64,000 bases of DNA from Bradyrhizobium diazoefficiens (GCF_018131015.1 NZ_JAFCJJ010000021.1:1-64000); one strand, 5' to 3'; shown: positions 8,031 to 17,387, numbered from the stretch's first letter. A program made the numbers and translations. Notes: generated by a model not told the origin, from the sequence alone.

Positions 8031-9251
8031 CTAGCCGGACGGACCGGTGTCCTCGATGATCGGTCCGAACAGCTCCCAGCGCTCGCCGTTGAACTTCATC
8101 ATCTGCATCTGCTTGTTGACGCGATAGTCGTTCGGGCCGGTCGTGATCGACATGCCGGGCAGCGCCAGGCTCGGAACGTGGCCCTTGATGCTGGCGACCT
8201 GCTTCATGACGTTCTCCCGCGTCAGGTCGTCGCCGCACTGCTTCAGCACCTGGGTCAGGAGCTCGGCGACCGAATAGCCGTACGTGTTGACGGTGTTGAG
8301 CTTGTCACCTTCCGGGAAGTACTTGTCCATGAAGGCGAAGAAGGCCTTGACGCCGGGATCGTCCTTCCACTGGGGATCGCCGGGATCCTTGCCGTAATTG
8401 GTCGAGATGATGCCCTTGGAGATGTCGAGACCGGCGGGCTTGAGTGTCGCCGACACCGGGCTCGCATTGATGTCGAGGATGTGCACCGGCGTCCAGCCGA
8501 GGTCGGCGAGCTTCTTGATCGCCTGCGCCGCGAACTTCGGCGTCGAGGCGTCAAAGAAGAGGTCGGTCCCCATCGACTTCAGCTTGACCACCTGTGAATC
8601 GACGGTGGGGTCGGTGACCTCGTAGGACACCTCGCCGACGATCATGCCCGCGGCCTTGTCGCCGAGGCCGCTCTTGAGCCCCGCGAGATAGTCGCGCCCC
8701 ATGTCGTCGTTCTGGTAGAGCACGCCGATCTTGGCGTTGGGGTGATTGGCGAGAATGTATTTGGCGTAGATCCGCCCCTCGGACACGTAGTTGGGATTGA
8801 AGGCGATGGTCCAGGGATAGTTTTGCGGATCGTTGAAGCGTGCAGCGCCGGTCGAGGCGAGAAGCTGCGGCACCTTCTTGCCGTTGAGATATTTTTGCAC
8901 GGCGGCGTTCGCGGCGGTGCCGATGAGCTGGAAGGTGAAGAGCACCTCGTCGCCTTCGACGAGCTTGCGCACCTGCTCGACGGTCTTCGGCGGTGAATAG
9001 GCGTCGTCATACTGGATCAGGTTCACCTTGCGGCCGTTGATGCCGCCCTGGTCGTTGATCATCTTGAAGTAGGCGGCCTGAGTCTTGGCGATATTGGCGT
9101 AGACGGAGTAGGGGCCGGAGAACGGAACGGTCTGGCCGATCTTGATCTCGGTGTCGGTTGCGCCGACATCGTATTTCTTCTGGGCAAGGGCCTGGCTGGA
9201 GAACGCGAAGGCGAGGGCCGTGGCAGCTATGAAGGCTCTGCGATTGTTCAT
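8031..9251 (-). CDS. Branched-chain amino acid-type ABC transporter substrate-binding protein (copy 2)
   Basis: 406-residue paralogue of the protein at 6624-7850, same family. Signal peptide MNNRRAFIAATALAFAFSSQALA followed by QKKYDVGATDTEIKIGQTVPFSGP. A strong Shine-Dalgarno AGGAGGA lies 7-8 bp before the ATG at 9251. The reading frame extends upstream to 9542, but that part has no signal-peptide character and crosses the divergent promoter region. The C-terminal ends of both copies (KFNGERWELFGPI.ED.GP) are nearly the same. Without permease genes nearby, it is probably an orphan receptor serving a transporter encoded elsewhere. Confidence 0.9.
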   Translation of the reverse strand: MNNRRAFIAATALAFAFSSQALAQKKYDVGATDTEIKIGQTVPFSGPYSVYANIAKTQAAYFKMINDQGGINGRKVNLIQYDDAYSPPKTVEQVRKLVEGDEVLFTFQLIGTAANAAVQKYLNGKKVPQLLASTGAARFNDPQNYPWTIAFNPNYVSEGRIYAKYILANHPNAKIGVLYQNDDMGRDYLAGLKSGLGDKAAGMIVGEVSYEVTDPTVDSQVVKLKSMGTDLFFDASTPKFAAQAIKKLADLGWTPVHILDINASPVSATLKPAGLDISKGIISTNYGKDPGDPQWKDDPGVKAFFAFMDKYFPEGDKLNTVNTYGYSVAELLTQVLKQCGDDLTRENVMKQVASIKGHVPSLALPGMSITTGPNDYRVNKQMQMMKFNGERWELFGPIIEDTGPSG

Positions 9252-9445
9252 GTTGATTTGTTCCTCCTGACGGAATTTCCGGTCGACGGTCTTTTCCCCG
9301 TTGATTGCAACGGTCGCCATCGCTGCCGAAGATTGTGGAGGAAGCTCAGGCGCCGCGCAAGGATCGCGGTGCCGCATAATCGGGCTCCGCCGCAGCGTCG
9401 GCTTTCGGGTGGACGCTGATAGGCCGGGCATGGAAAGTGTGATCC

Positions 9446-10000
9446 GTGCTTTCTGACGATGGTGCCGCAATGGCCGCTCGATCCGCCGCTCCGCCCCTGA
9501 GTTTTGGTCTCGATCGCCTGCCGACGCCGATCGGGACCGCACTGCTCGTCACCGACGCCGAGGGCGCGCTACGTGCGCTCGACTGGGAGGATTACGAACC
9601 GCGGATTCGCGAACTGCTGCGGCTCCAATATGGCGCGGTGAACCTGAGCGACCGGACGGCCCCTTCGAAGATGCGCACCGCCTTGTCGGGCTATTTCGAT
9701 GGGGATCTCGGCCAGCTCTCGGCGATCGCGTGGCGCATCGCCGGCACGCCGTTCCAGCGCCGGGTCTGGACCGCGCTCGCGCAAATTCCCGCCGGCACGA
9801 CGTTGAGCTACGGCGCCCTCGCGGCCCAACTCGACATGCCCAGGGCCGTGCGCGCCGTTGGCCATGCCAACGGCTCCAATCCGATCAGCGTGGTGCTGCC
9901 CTGCCACCGCCTGATCGGCGCGGATGGCTCGCTGGTGAAATATGGCGGCGGCCTCGAACGCAAACGCTGGCTGCTGCGCCATGAGGGGGTGGAGGTTTGA
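9446..10000 (+). CDS. ogt: Methylated-DNA--[protein]-cysteine S-methyltransferase (Ogt/Ada-C type)
   Basis: 184-residue DNA repair protein that removes alkyl groups from O6-alkylguanine onto its own cysteine. The active site VLPCHRLIGADGS (near residue 151) has the invariant PCHR, and the DNA-binding helix with the arginine finger is present (RAVRAVGHANGSNP). Typical length. Translation probably starts at GTG 9446 (GGAAAG 8-9 bp upstream) or the ATG at 9470. It is divergent from the binding-protein gene and convergent with glnD, 21 bp away. Confidence 0.92.
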   Translation: MLSDDGAAMAARSAAPPLSFGLDRLPTPIGTALLVTDAEGALRALDWEDYEPRIRELLRLQYGAVNLSDRTAPSKMRTALSGYFDGDLGQLSAIAWRIAGTPFQRRVWTALAQIPAGTTLSYGALAAQLDMPRAVRAVGHANGSNPISVVLPCHRLIGADGSLVKYGGGLERKRWLLRHEGVEV

Positions 10001-10021
10001 AGGCGTAGCGTGCCGCACGCC

Positions 10022-12811
10022 TCACGCCGCCGGTTGGATCGCCTTGTCGTCGGTCATCACGCGGGTCAGCGCGCTCTTGATCGCGGACTGCCGGGTCGGC
10101 GCGTCGATCTGCGCGCCGAGGAGGTCGGTGACGTAGAACACGTCGCGGGCGCGCTCGCCGAAGGTCGCGACATGGGCCGAGGCGATGTTGAGGTTGAGCT
10201 TCGATATCGCGGTGGTCAGCTCGTAGAGCAGGCCGGGACGGTCGAGGCCGGACATCTCGATCACGGTGTAGCGGTCGGACCACTGGTTGTTGATGATCAC
10301 TTCCGGCTCGACCACGAAGGGCCGCACCTTGCCGCGCACGGTGCGCCGCGCCACCACTTCCGGCAGGCGCAGCTTGCCTTCGAGCACGTCCTCGATCATC
10401 TCGCCGATCCGCGTGGCACGGCGGGCCTCGTCCTCGTCGCGGTCGTATTCGCGCGAGATCGAGATCGTATCCAGCGCGCGGCCGTCGGTCGTGGTGTAGA
10501 TCTGGGCATCGACGATGTTGGCGCCGGCGGAGGCGCAGGCGCCCGCGATGATCGACAGCAGCCAGGGATGGTCGGCCGCGAAGATCGTGAGCTCGGTGAC
10601 GCCGCGCACCTCGTCGAAGCCGACATTGATCGCGAGCTTGTGGCTGGCCTGCTCGCTGGAGCGGACGAAGCGGGCGTGGCGGATCTTTCGCGGCAGCTCG
10701 ACCTTGAGCCAGTAGGCCGGATAGTGCCGGCCGATATAGGCGTCGAGCTCCTCCTTCGGCCATTCGGCGAAGGCGATGCGGAATTCGGCCTGCGCGGCGG
10801 CGAGCCGCTTGCCGCGATCCACCTCGGAAAAACCGCCGGTCAGGACCGGCTCGGTCTCGTAATAGAGCGAGCGCAGCAGCTGCGCCTTCCAGCCGTTCCA
10901 CACGCCGGGACCGACGCCGCGGATGTCGGCGGTGGTCAGGATCGTCAGCAGCTTCATCTGCTCGACCGACTGCACCACGGCGGCGAAATTCTCGATGGTC
11001 TTGTGGTCGGAGAGATCGCGCGACTGCGCGACCGTGGACATCGTCAGGTGCTCCTCGATCAGCCAGGCCACGAGCTCGGTGTCGGCCGGGCTGAAGCCGA
11101 GCCGCGGGCAGAGCCGCCGCGCCACCTTGGCGCCGGCGATCGAGTGGTCCTCGGGCCGGCCCTTGGCGACGTCGTGCAGGAGCGTCGCGATGTAGATCAC
11201 GGCGCGGTGCTCGGGCCGGGTCTTGCGCATCAGGTCGCTCGCCAGCGCGAACTCCTCGATACCGCCGCGTTCGATGTCCTGGAGGAAGCCGATGCAGCGG
11301 ATCAGGTGCTCGTCGACGGTGTAGTGATGATACATGTTGAACTGCATCATCGAGACGATCTTGCCGAAGGCGCGGATGAAATGCCCGAGCACGCCGGTCT
11401 CGTTCATCCGCCGCAACACCGTCTCGGCGTCGTTGGAGGTCAGGATCTCCATGAACAGCCGGTTGGCCTCGGGATTTTCGCGAAGCTGGGTGTTGATGAG
11501 GTTGAGCGAGCGCGTCACGGTGCGCATCGCGTCCGGGTGGAAGGCGAGGTTGTTCTTCTGCGCGAGGCGGAAGATCCGGATCAAATTGACCGGATCGTGC
11601 TTGAAGACGTCGGAGGCTGCGATGTTGATGCGGTTGTGGTCGACGATGAAGTCGTCACTCTCGGGCACGCGCCGCTTCGCAGGCGTCGGGCGCAGCCGCG
11701 CCATCATCCGGCTCAGGACCGGCGCGGGCTTGGCCTGCTGGTCCTCGAGCTTGGCGCAGAGGATGGCGGTGAGGTTGCCGACTTCCTTGGCGACCAGGAA
11801 GTAGTGCTTCATGAAGCGCTCGACGTCCTGCATCCCGGGATGCGAGGTGTAGCCGAGCCGGACCGCGATCTCGCGCTGGAGGTCGAAGGACAGGCGCTCT
11901 TCGGCGCGGCCGCAGTGGAAGTGCAGATTGCAGCGCACCGACCACAGGAAGTCGGCGCAGCGGCGGAAGGTGCGGAATTCCTGCGCATCGAACACCCCGC
12001 GCTCGAGCAGCTCGTCGGTGTCGCGGACGCGGTAGACGTATTTGGCGATCCAGAACAGCGTATGCAGGTCGCGCAGCGCCCCCTTGCCGTCCTTGACGTT
12101 GGGCTCGACCAGATAGCGCGACTGGCCGCCGCGGCGGTGCCGCTCCTCGCGCTCGGCGAGCTTGGCGGTGACGAATTCCGACGCGGTGTCCTGCACCACC
12201 TCCTTGTCGAAGCGCTCGACCAGCTCGTCATAGAGCGGCCGGTCGCCGGTGAGGAAGCGCGTCTCCAGGATCGCGGTGCGGATGGTCATGTCGCCGCGCG
12301 CCTGGCGGATCGATTCGTCGACCGAGCGGGTGGCGTGACCGACCTTCAGCCCCATGTCCCAGAGGCAGTAGAGGATCGCCTCGGCCACCTGCTCACCCCA
12401 GGCGGTCTGCTTGTAGGGCAGGATGAACAACAGATCGATGTCGGATTCCGGCGCCATCAGGCCGCGGCCGTAACCGCCGGTCGCCACCACGGCCATGCGC
12501 TCGGCGCCGCTCGGGATCGGCGAGCGGTAGAGATGGCGGGTCGCGGCCGAATACAGGATGCGGATGATCTCGTCCTGCACGTGGCACAGCCGTTCGGCGC
12601 AGCGTCGGCCGTGGCGGTCCTTCAGCAGGATCTTCTGGGCCGCCGCGCGGGCGGCGATCAGCTCGGCCTTGAGCAATTGCGCGACCGCAGCGCGGAACGT
12701 GTCCTCGCGTCCCTCGTGCTTTTCGGCGAGCGCGTCGACCGCCGCGGTCACCCGCTCGGTGTCGAAGCGGTCATCCGCCTCAGCTTTGTGCTCGGTCGCG
12801 ATGCTGTCCAT
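10022..12811 (-). CDS. glnD: [Protein-PII] uridylyltransferase / uridylyl-removing enzyme
   Basis: 929-residue nitrogen sensor that uridylylates PII (GlnB/GlnK) when glutamine is low and deuridylylates it when glutamine is high. Domains: nucleotidyltransferase with GGYGRG (112-117) and the metal-binding pair D124/D126 in ESDIDLLFI; GlnD PII-UTase helical region; HD hydrolase (LLHDVAKGRPEDHS, near residue 535); two C-terminal ACT domains (FAADHPWLLSIIAGACASAGANI and MSGLDRPGLLYELTTAISKLNLNI) that bind glutamine. All motifs are intact and the length is normal for rhizobia. Start ATG at 12811. Monocistronic here, separated from mutS by the ABC cluster. Confidence 0.96.
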   Translation of the reverse strand: MDSIATEHKAEADDRFDTERVTAAVDALAEKHEGREDTFRAAVAQLLKAELIAARAAAQKILLKDRHGRRCAERLCHVQDEIIRILYSAATRHLYRSPIPSGAERMAVVATGGYGRGLMAPESDIDLLFILPYKQTAWGEQVAEAILYCLWDMGLKVGHATRSVDESIRQARGDMTIRTAILETRFLTGDRPLYDELVERFDKEVVQDTASEFVTAKLAEREERHRRGGQSRYLVEPNVKDGKGALRDLHTLFWIAKYVYRVRDTDELLERGVFDAQEFRTFRRCADFLWSVRCNLHFHCGRAEERLSFDLQREIAVRLGYTSHPGMQDVERFMKHYFLVAKEVGNLTAILCAKLEDQQAKPAPVLSRMMARLRPTPAKRRVPESDDFIVDHNRINIAASDVFKHDPVNLIRIFRLAQKNNLAFHPDAMRTVTRSLNLINTQLRENPEANRLFMEILTSNDAETVLRRMNETGVLGHFIRAFGKIVSMMQFNMYHHYTVDEHLIRCIGFLQDIERGGIEEFALASDLMRKTRPEHRAVIYIATLLHDVAKGRPEDHSIAGAKVARRLCPRLGFSPADTELVAWLIEEHLTMSTVAQSRDLSDHKTIENFAAVVQSVEQMKLLTILTTADIRGVGPGVWNGWKAQLLRSLYYETEPVLTGGFSEVDRGKRLAAAQAEFRIAFAEWPKEELDAYIGRHYPAYWLKVELPRKIRHARFVRSSEQASHKLAINVGFDEVRGVTELTIFAADHPWLLSIIAGACASAGANIVDAQIYTTTDGRALDTISISREYDRDEDEARRATRIGEMIEDVLEGKLRLPEVVARRTVRGKVRPFVVEPEVIINNQWSDRYTVIEMSGLDRPGLLYELTTAISKLNLNIASAHVATFGERARDVFYVTDLLGAQIDAPTRQSAIKSALTRVMTDDKAIQPAA

Positions 12812-12999
12812 GTCTCACCGGATATAAGAGGCGACAGGCGCTGTCACCCGTCATTCGCAGGCAATAGGCGTTCCATGCTCGAAAACGGCTTCTTTGGGCA
12901 AACTTGTTCTCGGCGCCGGCGTTTACAAGAGTGGGATTTTCTTGTTGACCTCTAGATATAACTCCTTGAAAAACCATGAAGTTTTGAAGGAGGCTGGGC

Positions 13000-13971
13000 A
13001 TGACCAAAATTTCTCGACGAATTCTGCTGGCGGGGGCCGTGGCGCTCGCGCTGACGCCTGCGGCGCGTGCCGCCGACCCGCTCAAGGAAATCCGGATCGA
13101 CTGGGCGACCTACAATCCGGTGTCGATGGTCCTGAAGCAGAAGGGGCTCTTGGAGAAGGAGTTCGCCAAGGACGGCATCAGCGTCGTCTGGGTGCAGTCG
13201 GCCGGCTCCAACAAGGCGCTGGAATTCCTCAACGCCGGCTCGATCGATTTCGGCTCGACCGCGGGCTCGGCGGCGCTGGTCGCCAAGATCAACGGCAATC
13301 CGATCAAGTCGGTCTATGTCTATTCGCGCCCCGAATGGACCGCGCTGGTCACGGGCAAGGATTCCAGGATCGCGAGCGTTGCCGATCTGAAGGGCAAGCG
13401 CGTCGCGGTGACGCGCGGCACCGACCCGCACATCTTCCTGGTGCGCGCGCTGCTCAGCGCCGGCCTCACCGAAAAGGACATCACGCCTGTGCTGCTCCAG
13501 CACGCCGACGGCAAGACCGCGCTGATCCGCGGCGATGTCGACGCCTGGGCCGGCCTCGATCCGATGATGGCGCAGGCCGAGATCGAGGAGGGCGCAAAAT
13601 TGTTCTATCGCAAGGCCGATGCCAACACCTGGGGCATCCTCAATGTGCGCGAGCAGTTCCTGAAGGACTATCCGGACGCCGCCCGCCGCGTGCTCGCGGT
13701 TTATGAGGAGGCGCGCAAATATTCGCTCGCCAACTATGATGACCTGAAGAAGACCTTCATCGCGGTCACGAAACTGCCCGACGCCGTCGTCGACAAGCAG
13801 CTCAAGGAGCGCACCGAGCTCACCCACAGCCGGATCGGCGCACCGCAACGCGAGTCGATCCTCGCCGCGGGCCTCGCTTTGCAGCAGGCCGGCGTCGTCG
13901 ACGCCAAGGTCGACGTCAAGGCGACGCTCGATGCCCTGATCGACGACCAGGTCCCGCTGCCGACGAACTGA
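13000..13971 (+). CDS. Sulfonate/taurine/nitrate-type ABC transporter substrate-binding protein
   Basis: 323-residue periplasmic protein of the SsuA/TauA/NMT1-like family. The signal peptide runs to about residue 24 (MTKISRRILLAGAVALALTPAARA), with an RR pair. The mature protein has IDWATYNPVSMVLKQKGLLEKEF and AVTRGTDPHIFLVRALLSAGL, typical of sulfonate binders. Shine-Dalgarno GGAGG lies 8 bp upstream of the ATG. It heads a transporter cluster with a permease and ATPase at 14202-15837, but a 230-bp gap carrying a palindromic repeat separates it from them. Exact substrate uncertain (alkanesulfonate most likely). Confidence 0.88.
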   Translation: MTKISRRILLAGAVALALTPAARAADPLKEIRIDWATYNPVSMVLKQKGLLEKEFAKDGISVVWVQSAGSNKALEFLNAGSIDFGSTAGSAALVAKINGNPIKSVYVYSRPEWTALVTGKDSRIASVADLKGKRVAVTRGTDPHIFLVRALLSAGLTEKDITPVLLQHADGKTALIRGDVDAWAGLDPMMAQAEIEEGAKLFYRKADANTWGILNVREQFLKDYPDAARRVLAVYEEARKYSLANYDDLKKTFIAVTKLPDAVVDKQLKERTELTHSRIGAPQRESILAAGLALQQAGVVDAKVDVKATLDALIDDQVPLPTN

Positions 13972-13998
13972 GGTAGGCAAGCGCGCGGCACACTCCAT

Positions 13999-14142
13999 TG
14001 TCGTCCCGGCCTAGTGCGCAATTGCGCACGGGGGGCCGGGACCCATAATCCCAGGGCGTAGCTTGGCGCCAAGTCGATCACTCCGAGTCCCCATAACCAC
14101 GTCTCCCTGTGGCTATGGGTCCCGGCCTTCGCCGGGACGACA
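13999..14142. repeat. Palindromic intergenic repeat (GTCGTCC / GGACGAC type) inside a transporter cluster
   Basis: 144-bp element with outer arms TGTCGTCCCGG...GGACCCATA and TATGGGTCCCGGCC...GGGACGACA. The left hairpin carries an internal perfect 16-nt palindrome, GTGCGCAATTGCGCAC (14014-14029). It separates the binding-protein gene from its permease gene. The same outer architecture recurs at 16443-16576, 31871-31993 and 58010-58136. Confidence 0.82.
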
Positions 14143-14201
14143 GCGGAAGGCTTGGCAATAGTAGTGTTGCATTCCCGCGCAAGACGCGCTTCCTACCGGC
14201 C

Positions 14202-15047
14202 ATGATCTCCGACGCTCCAGTTCTGCAGCAGACCTCGGAACCGGCCGAACGCGCCGCCGCGCCCTCGCGGTTGTCGCGCTATGCCGGGCCGGCGCTCGGG
14301 CTGGTGCTGCCGGTCACGCTCGCGGTCGGCTGGGAACTCGTGGTCTGGTTCGGCTGGTCCAATGGCCGACTGGTGCCGCCGCCCTCGCGCGTCTTTGCCA
14401 CCATCACCGAGCTCGCCCGTTCGGGCGAGCTGGTCCGCCATATCGCCGCAACGCTGTGGCGGGTCGGGCTCGGCTTTGCCTTCGGCGTGGTCGCGGGCAC
14501 GCTGCTAGGGGCCATCTCCGGCTACTGGTCGCTGGCGCGCCGGCTGCTCGATCCGACCGTGCAGGCCCTGCGCGCGATTCCCTCGCTCGCCTGGGTGCCG
14601 CTGTTCATCCTCTGGCTCGGTATCTTCGAGACGTCGAAGATTGCGCTGATCGCGGTCGGTGTGTTCTTCCCGGTCTATCTCGGCGTGATGGGCGCGATCC
14701 TCATCGTCGATCGCAAGATCGTCGAGGTCGGCCGCACCTTCCGCCTCTCCGGCTTCGCCATGATCCGCCGCATCCTGCTACCCGCGGTGCTGCCGGCCTA
14801 TGTCGTGTCCCTGCGCGTGGGCCTCGGACTCGGCTGGATGTTCGTGGTCGCCGCCGAGCTGATCGGCGCCTCCGAAGGCCTCGGCTATCTCCTGCTCGAC
14901 GGCCAGCAGCTCGGCAAGCCCGCGCAGATCCTGGCCGCGATCGTGATCTTCGCCATTCTCGGCAAGCTCACCGACTGGCTGATCGAGGTTGCCGCCGCGC
15001 CGTTCCTGCGCTGGCAAGACGCCTTCGGCCGGGCCAAGGGAGCCTGA
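14202..15047 (+). CDS. Sulfonate-type ABC transporter permease (SsuC-like)
   Basis: 281-residue inner-membrane permease of the BPD_transp_1 family with about six helices. The EAA-type cytoplasmic loop is visible as EVGRTFRLSGFAMIRRILLPAVLPAYVVSLRVGLGLGWM, which binds the ATPase. The first helix is near residues 25-45 (GLVLPVTLAVGWELVVWFGW). The ATG at 14202 is used because the upstream open frame (from 14109) is encoded by the palindromic repeat. The stop is followed 4 bp later by the ATPase start, so the two are co-translated. Confidence 0.9.
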   Translation: MISDAPVLQQTSEPAERAAAPSRLSRYAGPALGLVLPVTLAVGWELVVWFGWSNGRLVPPPSRVFATITELARSGELVRHIAATLWRVGLGFAFGVVAGTLLGAISGYWSLARRLLDPTVQALRAIPSLAWVPLFILWLGIFETSKIALIAVGVFFPVYLGVMGAILIVDRKIVEVGRTFRLSGFAMIRRILLPAVLPAYVVSLRVGLGLGWMFVVAAELIGASEGLGYLLLDGQQLGKPAQILAAIVIFAILGKLTDWLIEVAAAPFLRWQDAFGRAKGA

Positions 15048-15051
15048 GGCG

Positions 15052-15837
15052 ATGCTGGCACTCGAGCGGGTCAGCAAGACCTATCCCAACGGCGCGCAGG
15101 CGCTGGCGCGCTTCTCGGCCGACATCAGGCAGGGCGAGATCGTCGCCATCATCGGCGGCTCCGGCTGCGGCAAATCAACCTTGCTCCGCGCCATCGCCGG
15201 TCTCGATCGTGCCAGCTCCGGCACGGTGACGCTCGACGACGAGGCGATCGCTTCGCCGCACGCCAAGATCGGCATCATCTTCCAGGAGCCGCGGCTTTTG
15301 CCCTGGCTCAGCGTCGCCGACAATATCGGGTTCGGCCTTGCCGAGCTGCCGGCAATGGAACGACGCGAGAAGGTGGCGCGCGCGCTCGCCCGCGTCGGCC
15401 TCGCCGACAAGGCGCAGGCCTGGCCGCGCGAATTGTCCGGCGGGCAGGCGCAGCGGGTCGCGATTGCGCGCGCGCTGGTGCCGCAGCCCGAGGTGCTGCT
15501 GCTCGACGAACCCTTCTCCGCGCTCGACGCCTTCACCCGCCGCGACCTGCAGGACCATCTGCTCGACCTCTGGGCCGATACGCGGCCGACGCTGATCCTC
15601 GTCACCCATGACGTCGACGAGGCGGTGGTGCTGGCCGACCGCGTGCTGGTGATGCGGCCGCGGCCGGGCCGGCTGTTCGACCAGATCGAGATCAATCTCG
15701 GCCGGCCGCGCGACCGCAACTCGCCGCTGTTCGAGAATTTCAAGCGCAGCGTGCTGACTTCGCTCGACCGTTCGCTCGATCGCAGCGTGCCCGACCGTGA
15801 CGCAACCCAGGGTCCCGGCCAGGCCATGTGGTGGTGA
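15052..15837 (+). CDS. Sulfonate-type ABC transporter ATP-binding protein (SsuB-like)
   Basis: 261-residue ABC ATPase. Walker A GGSGCGKST (near 34-42), Q-loop IIFQEPRLLPWLSV, signature LSGGQAQRVAIARAL, Walker B VLLLDEPFSALD, and switch His in LVTHDVDEAV. The sequence EPRLLPW is typical of the nitrate/sulfonate/taurine subfamily. It starts 4 bp after the permease stop. The C-terminal tail (after MRPRPGRLFDQIEINLGRPR) has no extra domain. Works with the permease and the binding protein at 13000-13971. Confidence 0.93.
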   Translation: MLALERVSKTYPNGAQALARFSADIRQGEIVAIIGGSGCGKSTLLRAIAGLDRASSGTVTLDDEAIASPHAKIGIIFQEPRLLPWLSVADNIGFGLAELPAMERREKVARALARVGLADKAQAWPRELSGGQAQRVAIARALVPQPEVLLLDEPFSALDAFTRRDLQDHLLDLWADTRPTLILVTHDVDEAVVLADRVLVMRPRPGRLFDQIEINLGRPRDRNSPLFENFKRSVLTSLDRSLDRSVPDRDATQGPGQAMWW

Positions 15838-15907
15838 CAATTCACCCTTAAGCCGGTACATCGCAAGCCTGTAAATCGTTGAGGCGATTTTTCCGGGAGA
15901 GAACAAC

Positions 15908-16417
15908 ATGGACGCCGCAGAACTGCGCCAGATGCAGGCCCCGATCAAGGAACGCTACAAGACCGATCCCAAGACCGCGATGATCACGCTGAAGGCCAAG
16001 GGCTCGACCGACAGCGAAGGCATCGCCTGCAAGGTCGAGACCGGCCGGGCGATTGCCATGGCCGGCCTGCATCCGGCGACCGGTGGCTCCGGCCTCGAGC
16101 TCTGCTCCGGCGACATGCTGCTGGAGGCGCTGGTCGCCTGCGCCGGCGTCACCCTGAAATCGGTCGCGACTGCGATCGAGGTGCCGCTCAAGACCGGCAA
16201 CGTCTATGCCGAGGGCGATCTCGACTTCCGCGGCACGCTCGGCGTCGACAAGGAGACCCCGGTGGGCTTTGCCGAGATCCGCCTGCGCTTCGAGGTCGAC
16301 ACGCCGGCGCCGCAGGACAAGCTCGATCTGCTGCTCAAGCTCACCGAGCGCTATTGCGTCGTCTACCAGACCATCAAGAACGGCCCGAAGGTCTCGGTGT
16401 CGATGCAGCGGATGTGA
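15908..16417 (+). CDS. OsmC family protein
   Basis: 169-residue OsmC-like protein with the two conserved cysteines, in LEALVACAGVTLKSVA (near residue 78) and LTERYCVVYQTIKNGP (near residue 151). Family members are thiol peroxidases of organic hydroperoxides or of unknown function. GGGAGAG precedes the ATG at 9-10 bp. It follows the ABC transporter by 70 bp and may be co-transcribed with it; OsmC genes are often found near sulfur-related genes, but a direct functional link here is inference. The Ohr protein at 62095-62514 is a separate branch. Confidence 0.88.
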   Translation: MDAAELRQMQAPIKERYKTDPKTAMITLKAKGSTDSEGIACKVETGRAIAMAGLHPATGGSGLELCSGDMLLEALVACAGVTLKSVATAIEVPLKTGNVYAEGDLDFRGTLGVDKETPVGFAEIRLRFEVDTPAPQDKLDLLLKLTERYCVVYQTIKNGPKVSVSMQRM

Positions 16418-16442
16418 GGCGAAGGCCGCAATCCAACAACGG

Positions 16443-16576
16443 TGTCGTCCTGGCGAAAGCCAGGACCCATTACCCCTGAGGCCGATTGTCTTGTGGTACT
16501 GGTAACTACGACCGTCTAACACAGCCAAGCCTGTGGTTATGGGTCCTGGATCTGCGCTTCGCTTGTCCAGGACGAC
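16443..16576. repeat. Palindromic intergenic repeat (GTCGTCC / GGACGAC type)
   Basis: 134-bp element. Left part TGTCGTCCTGGCgaaaGCCAGGACCCAT, right part ATGGGTCCTGGA...TCCAGGACGACGA. The right arm ends 9 bp before the start codon of the membrane protein gene at 16586, so it forms part of that gene's 5' untranslated region. Confidence 0.82.
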
Positions 16577-16585
16577 GAAGAAAAA

Positions 16586-17383
16586 ATGTCCCTCGACCTC
16601 CACCTCATGCTCTTTCTTCTCCTGCGCATGGCGGTCGCGGCGGCGTTCGTGGTGACGGCCTCTGTTATCACCGAGCGCTCCGGTCCGGTGATCGGCGCGC
16701 TGGTGGCGACGCTGCCGATCTCGGCGGGGCCGTCCTACGTCTTCCTCGCCATCGACCATGACGCCGCCTTCATCGCGCAGGGCGCGCTGTCGAGCCTTCC
16801 GGTCAACGCGGCGACGATCTTCATGGGCCTGACCTATGTCGTGCTGGCGCAGCGGCACGGCTTTGCCGCCAGTGTCGGAACCGCGGTCGGCGTGTGGATC
16901 GTGCTGGCGTCCATCATCCGCCTGTTCGACTGGACGCTCACCGCGGGTCTCGCCGCGAACCTCGTCGCCTTCGGCATCTGCATTCCACTGCTGGCACAGT
17001 ATCGCCATGTGAAGATGCCGCTGGTGACGCGGCGCTGGTACGACATCCCGTTCCGCGCCTCGCTGGTGGCAACGCTGGTCGCGATCGTGGTCTCGACTTC
17101 GGGCTGGGTCGGCCCGCGGGTGAGCGGCGTCATGGCGCTCTACCCGATCGTGTTCACCAGCATGATGGTGATCCTGCATCCGCGCATCGGCGGCCCTCCG
17201 ACCGCCGCCGTGCTCGCCAACTCCGCCTGGGGTCTGCTCGGCTTCGGCATGGCGATCGCGGTGCTGCAGGTCGGCGCCGCAGACTTCGGCTCCGCGATCG
17301 GGCTCAGCCTGGGCCTTGCCACCTGCATCGCGTGGAATTTGACACTGTGGTGGATGGGGCGACGGAAGCGGGTGGCGCGCTAA
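16586..17383 (+). CDS. Multispanning membrane protein of unknown function
   Basis: 265-residue protein with about seven or eight hydrophobic segments (for example LFLLLRMAVAAAFVVTASVI, near residues 8-30) and few charged residues between them. Features: SGPVIGALVATLPISAGPSYVFL near residue 32 and a second Gly/Pro-rich segment, PRVSGVMALYPIVFTSMMV, near residue 175; the two halves may be related. It ends in a basic tail (WWMGRRKRVAR). I do not recognise the family. No clear Shine-Dalgarno is seen before ATG 16586, because the palindromic repeat occupies that position; ATG 16607 is an alternative. Confidence 0.7.
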   Translation: MSLDLHLMLFLLLRMAVAAAFVVTASVITERSGPVIGALVATLPISAGPSYVFLAIDHDAAFIAQGALSSLPVNAATIFMGLTYVVLAQRHGFAASVGTAVGVWIVLASIIRLFDWTLTAGLAANLVAFGICIPLLAQYRHVKMPLVTRRWYDIPFRASLVATLVAIVVSTSGWVGPRVSGVMALYPIVFTSMMVILHPRIGGPPTAAVLANSAWGLLGFGMAIAVLQVGAADFGSAIGLSLGLATCIAWNLTLWWMGRRKRVAR

Positions 17384-17387
17384 CCCC

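Noticed and set aside
10010..12955. Open frame of 981 codons opposite glnD
   Set aside because: Antisense of a fully conserved gene in GC-rich DNA; its translation is His/Arg/Asp-rich with no domain. Shadow.
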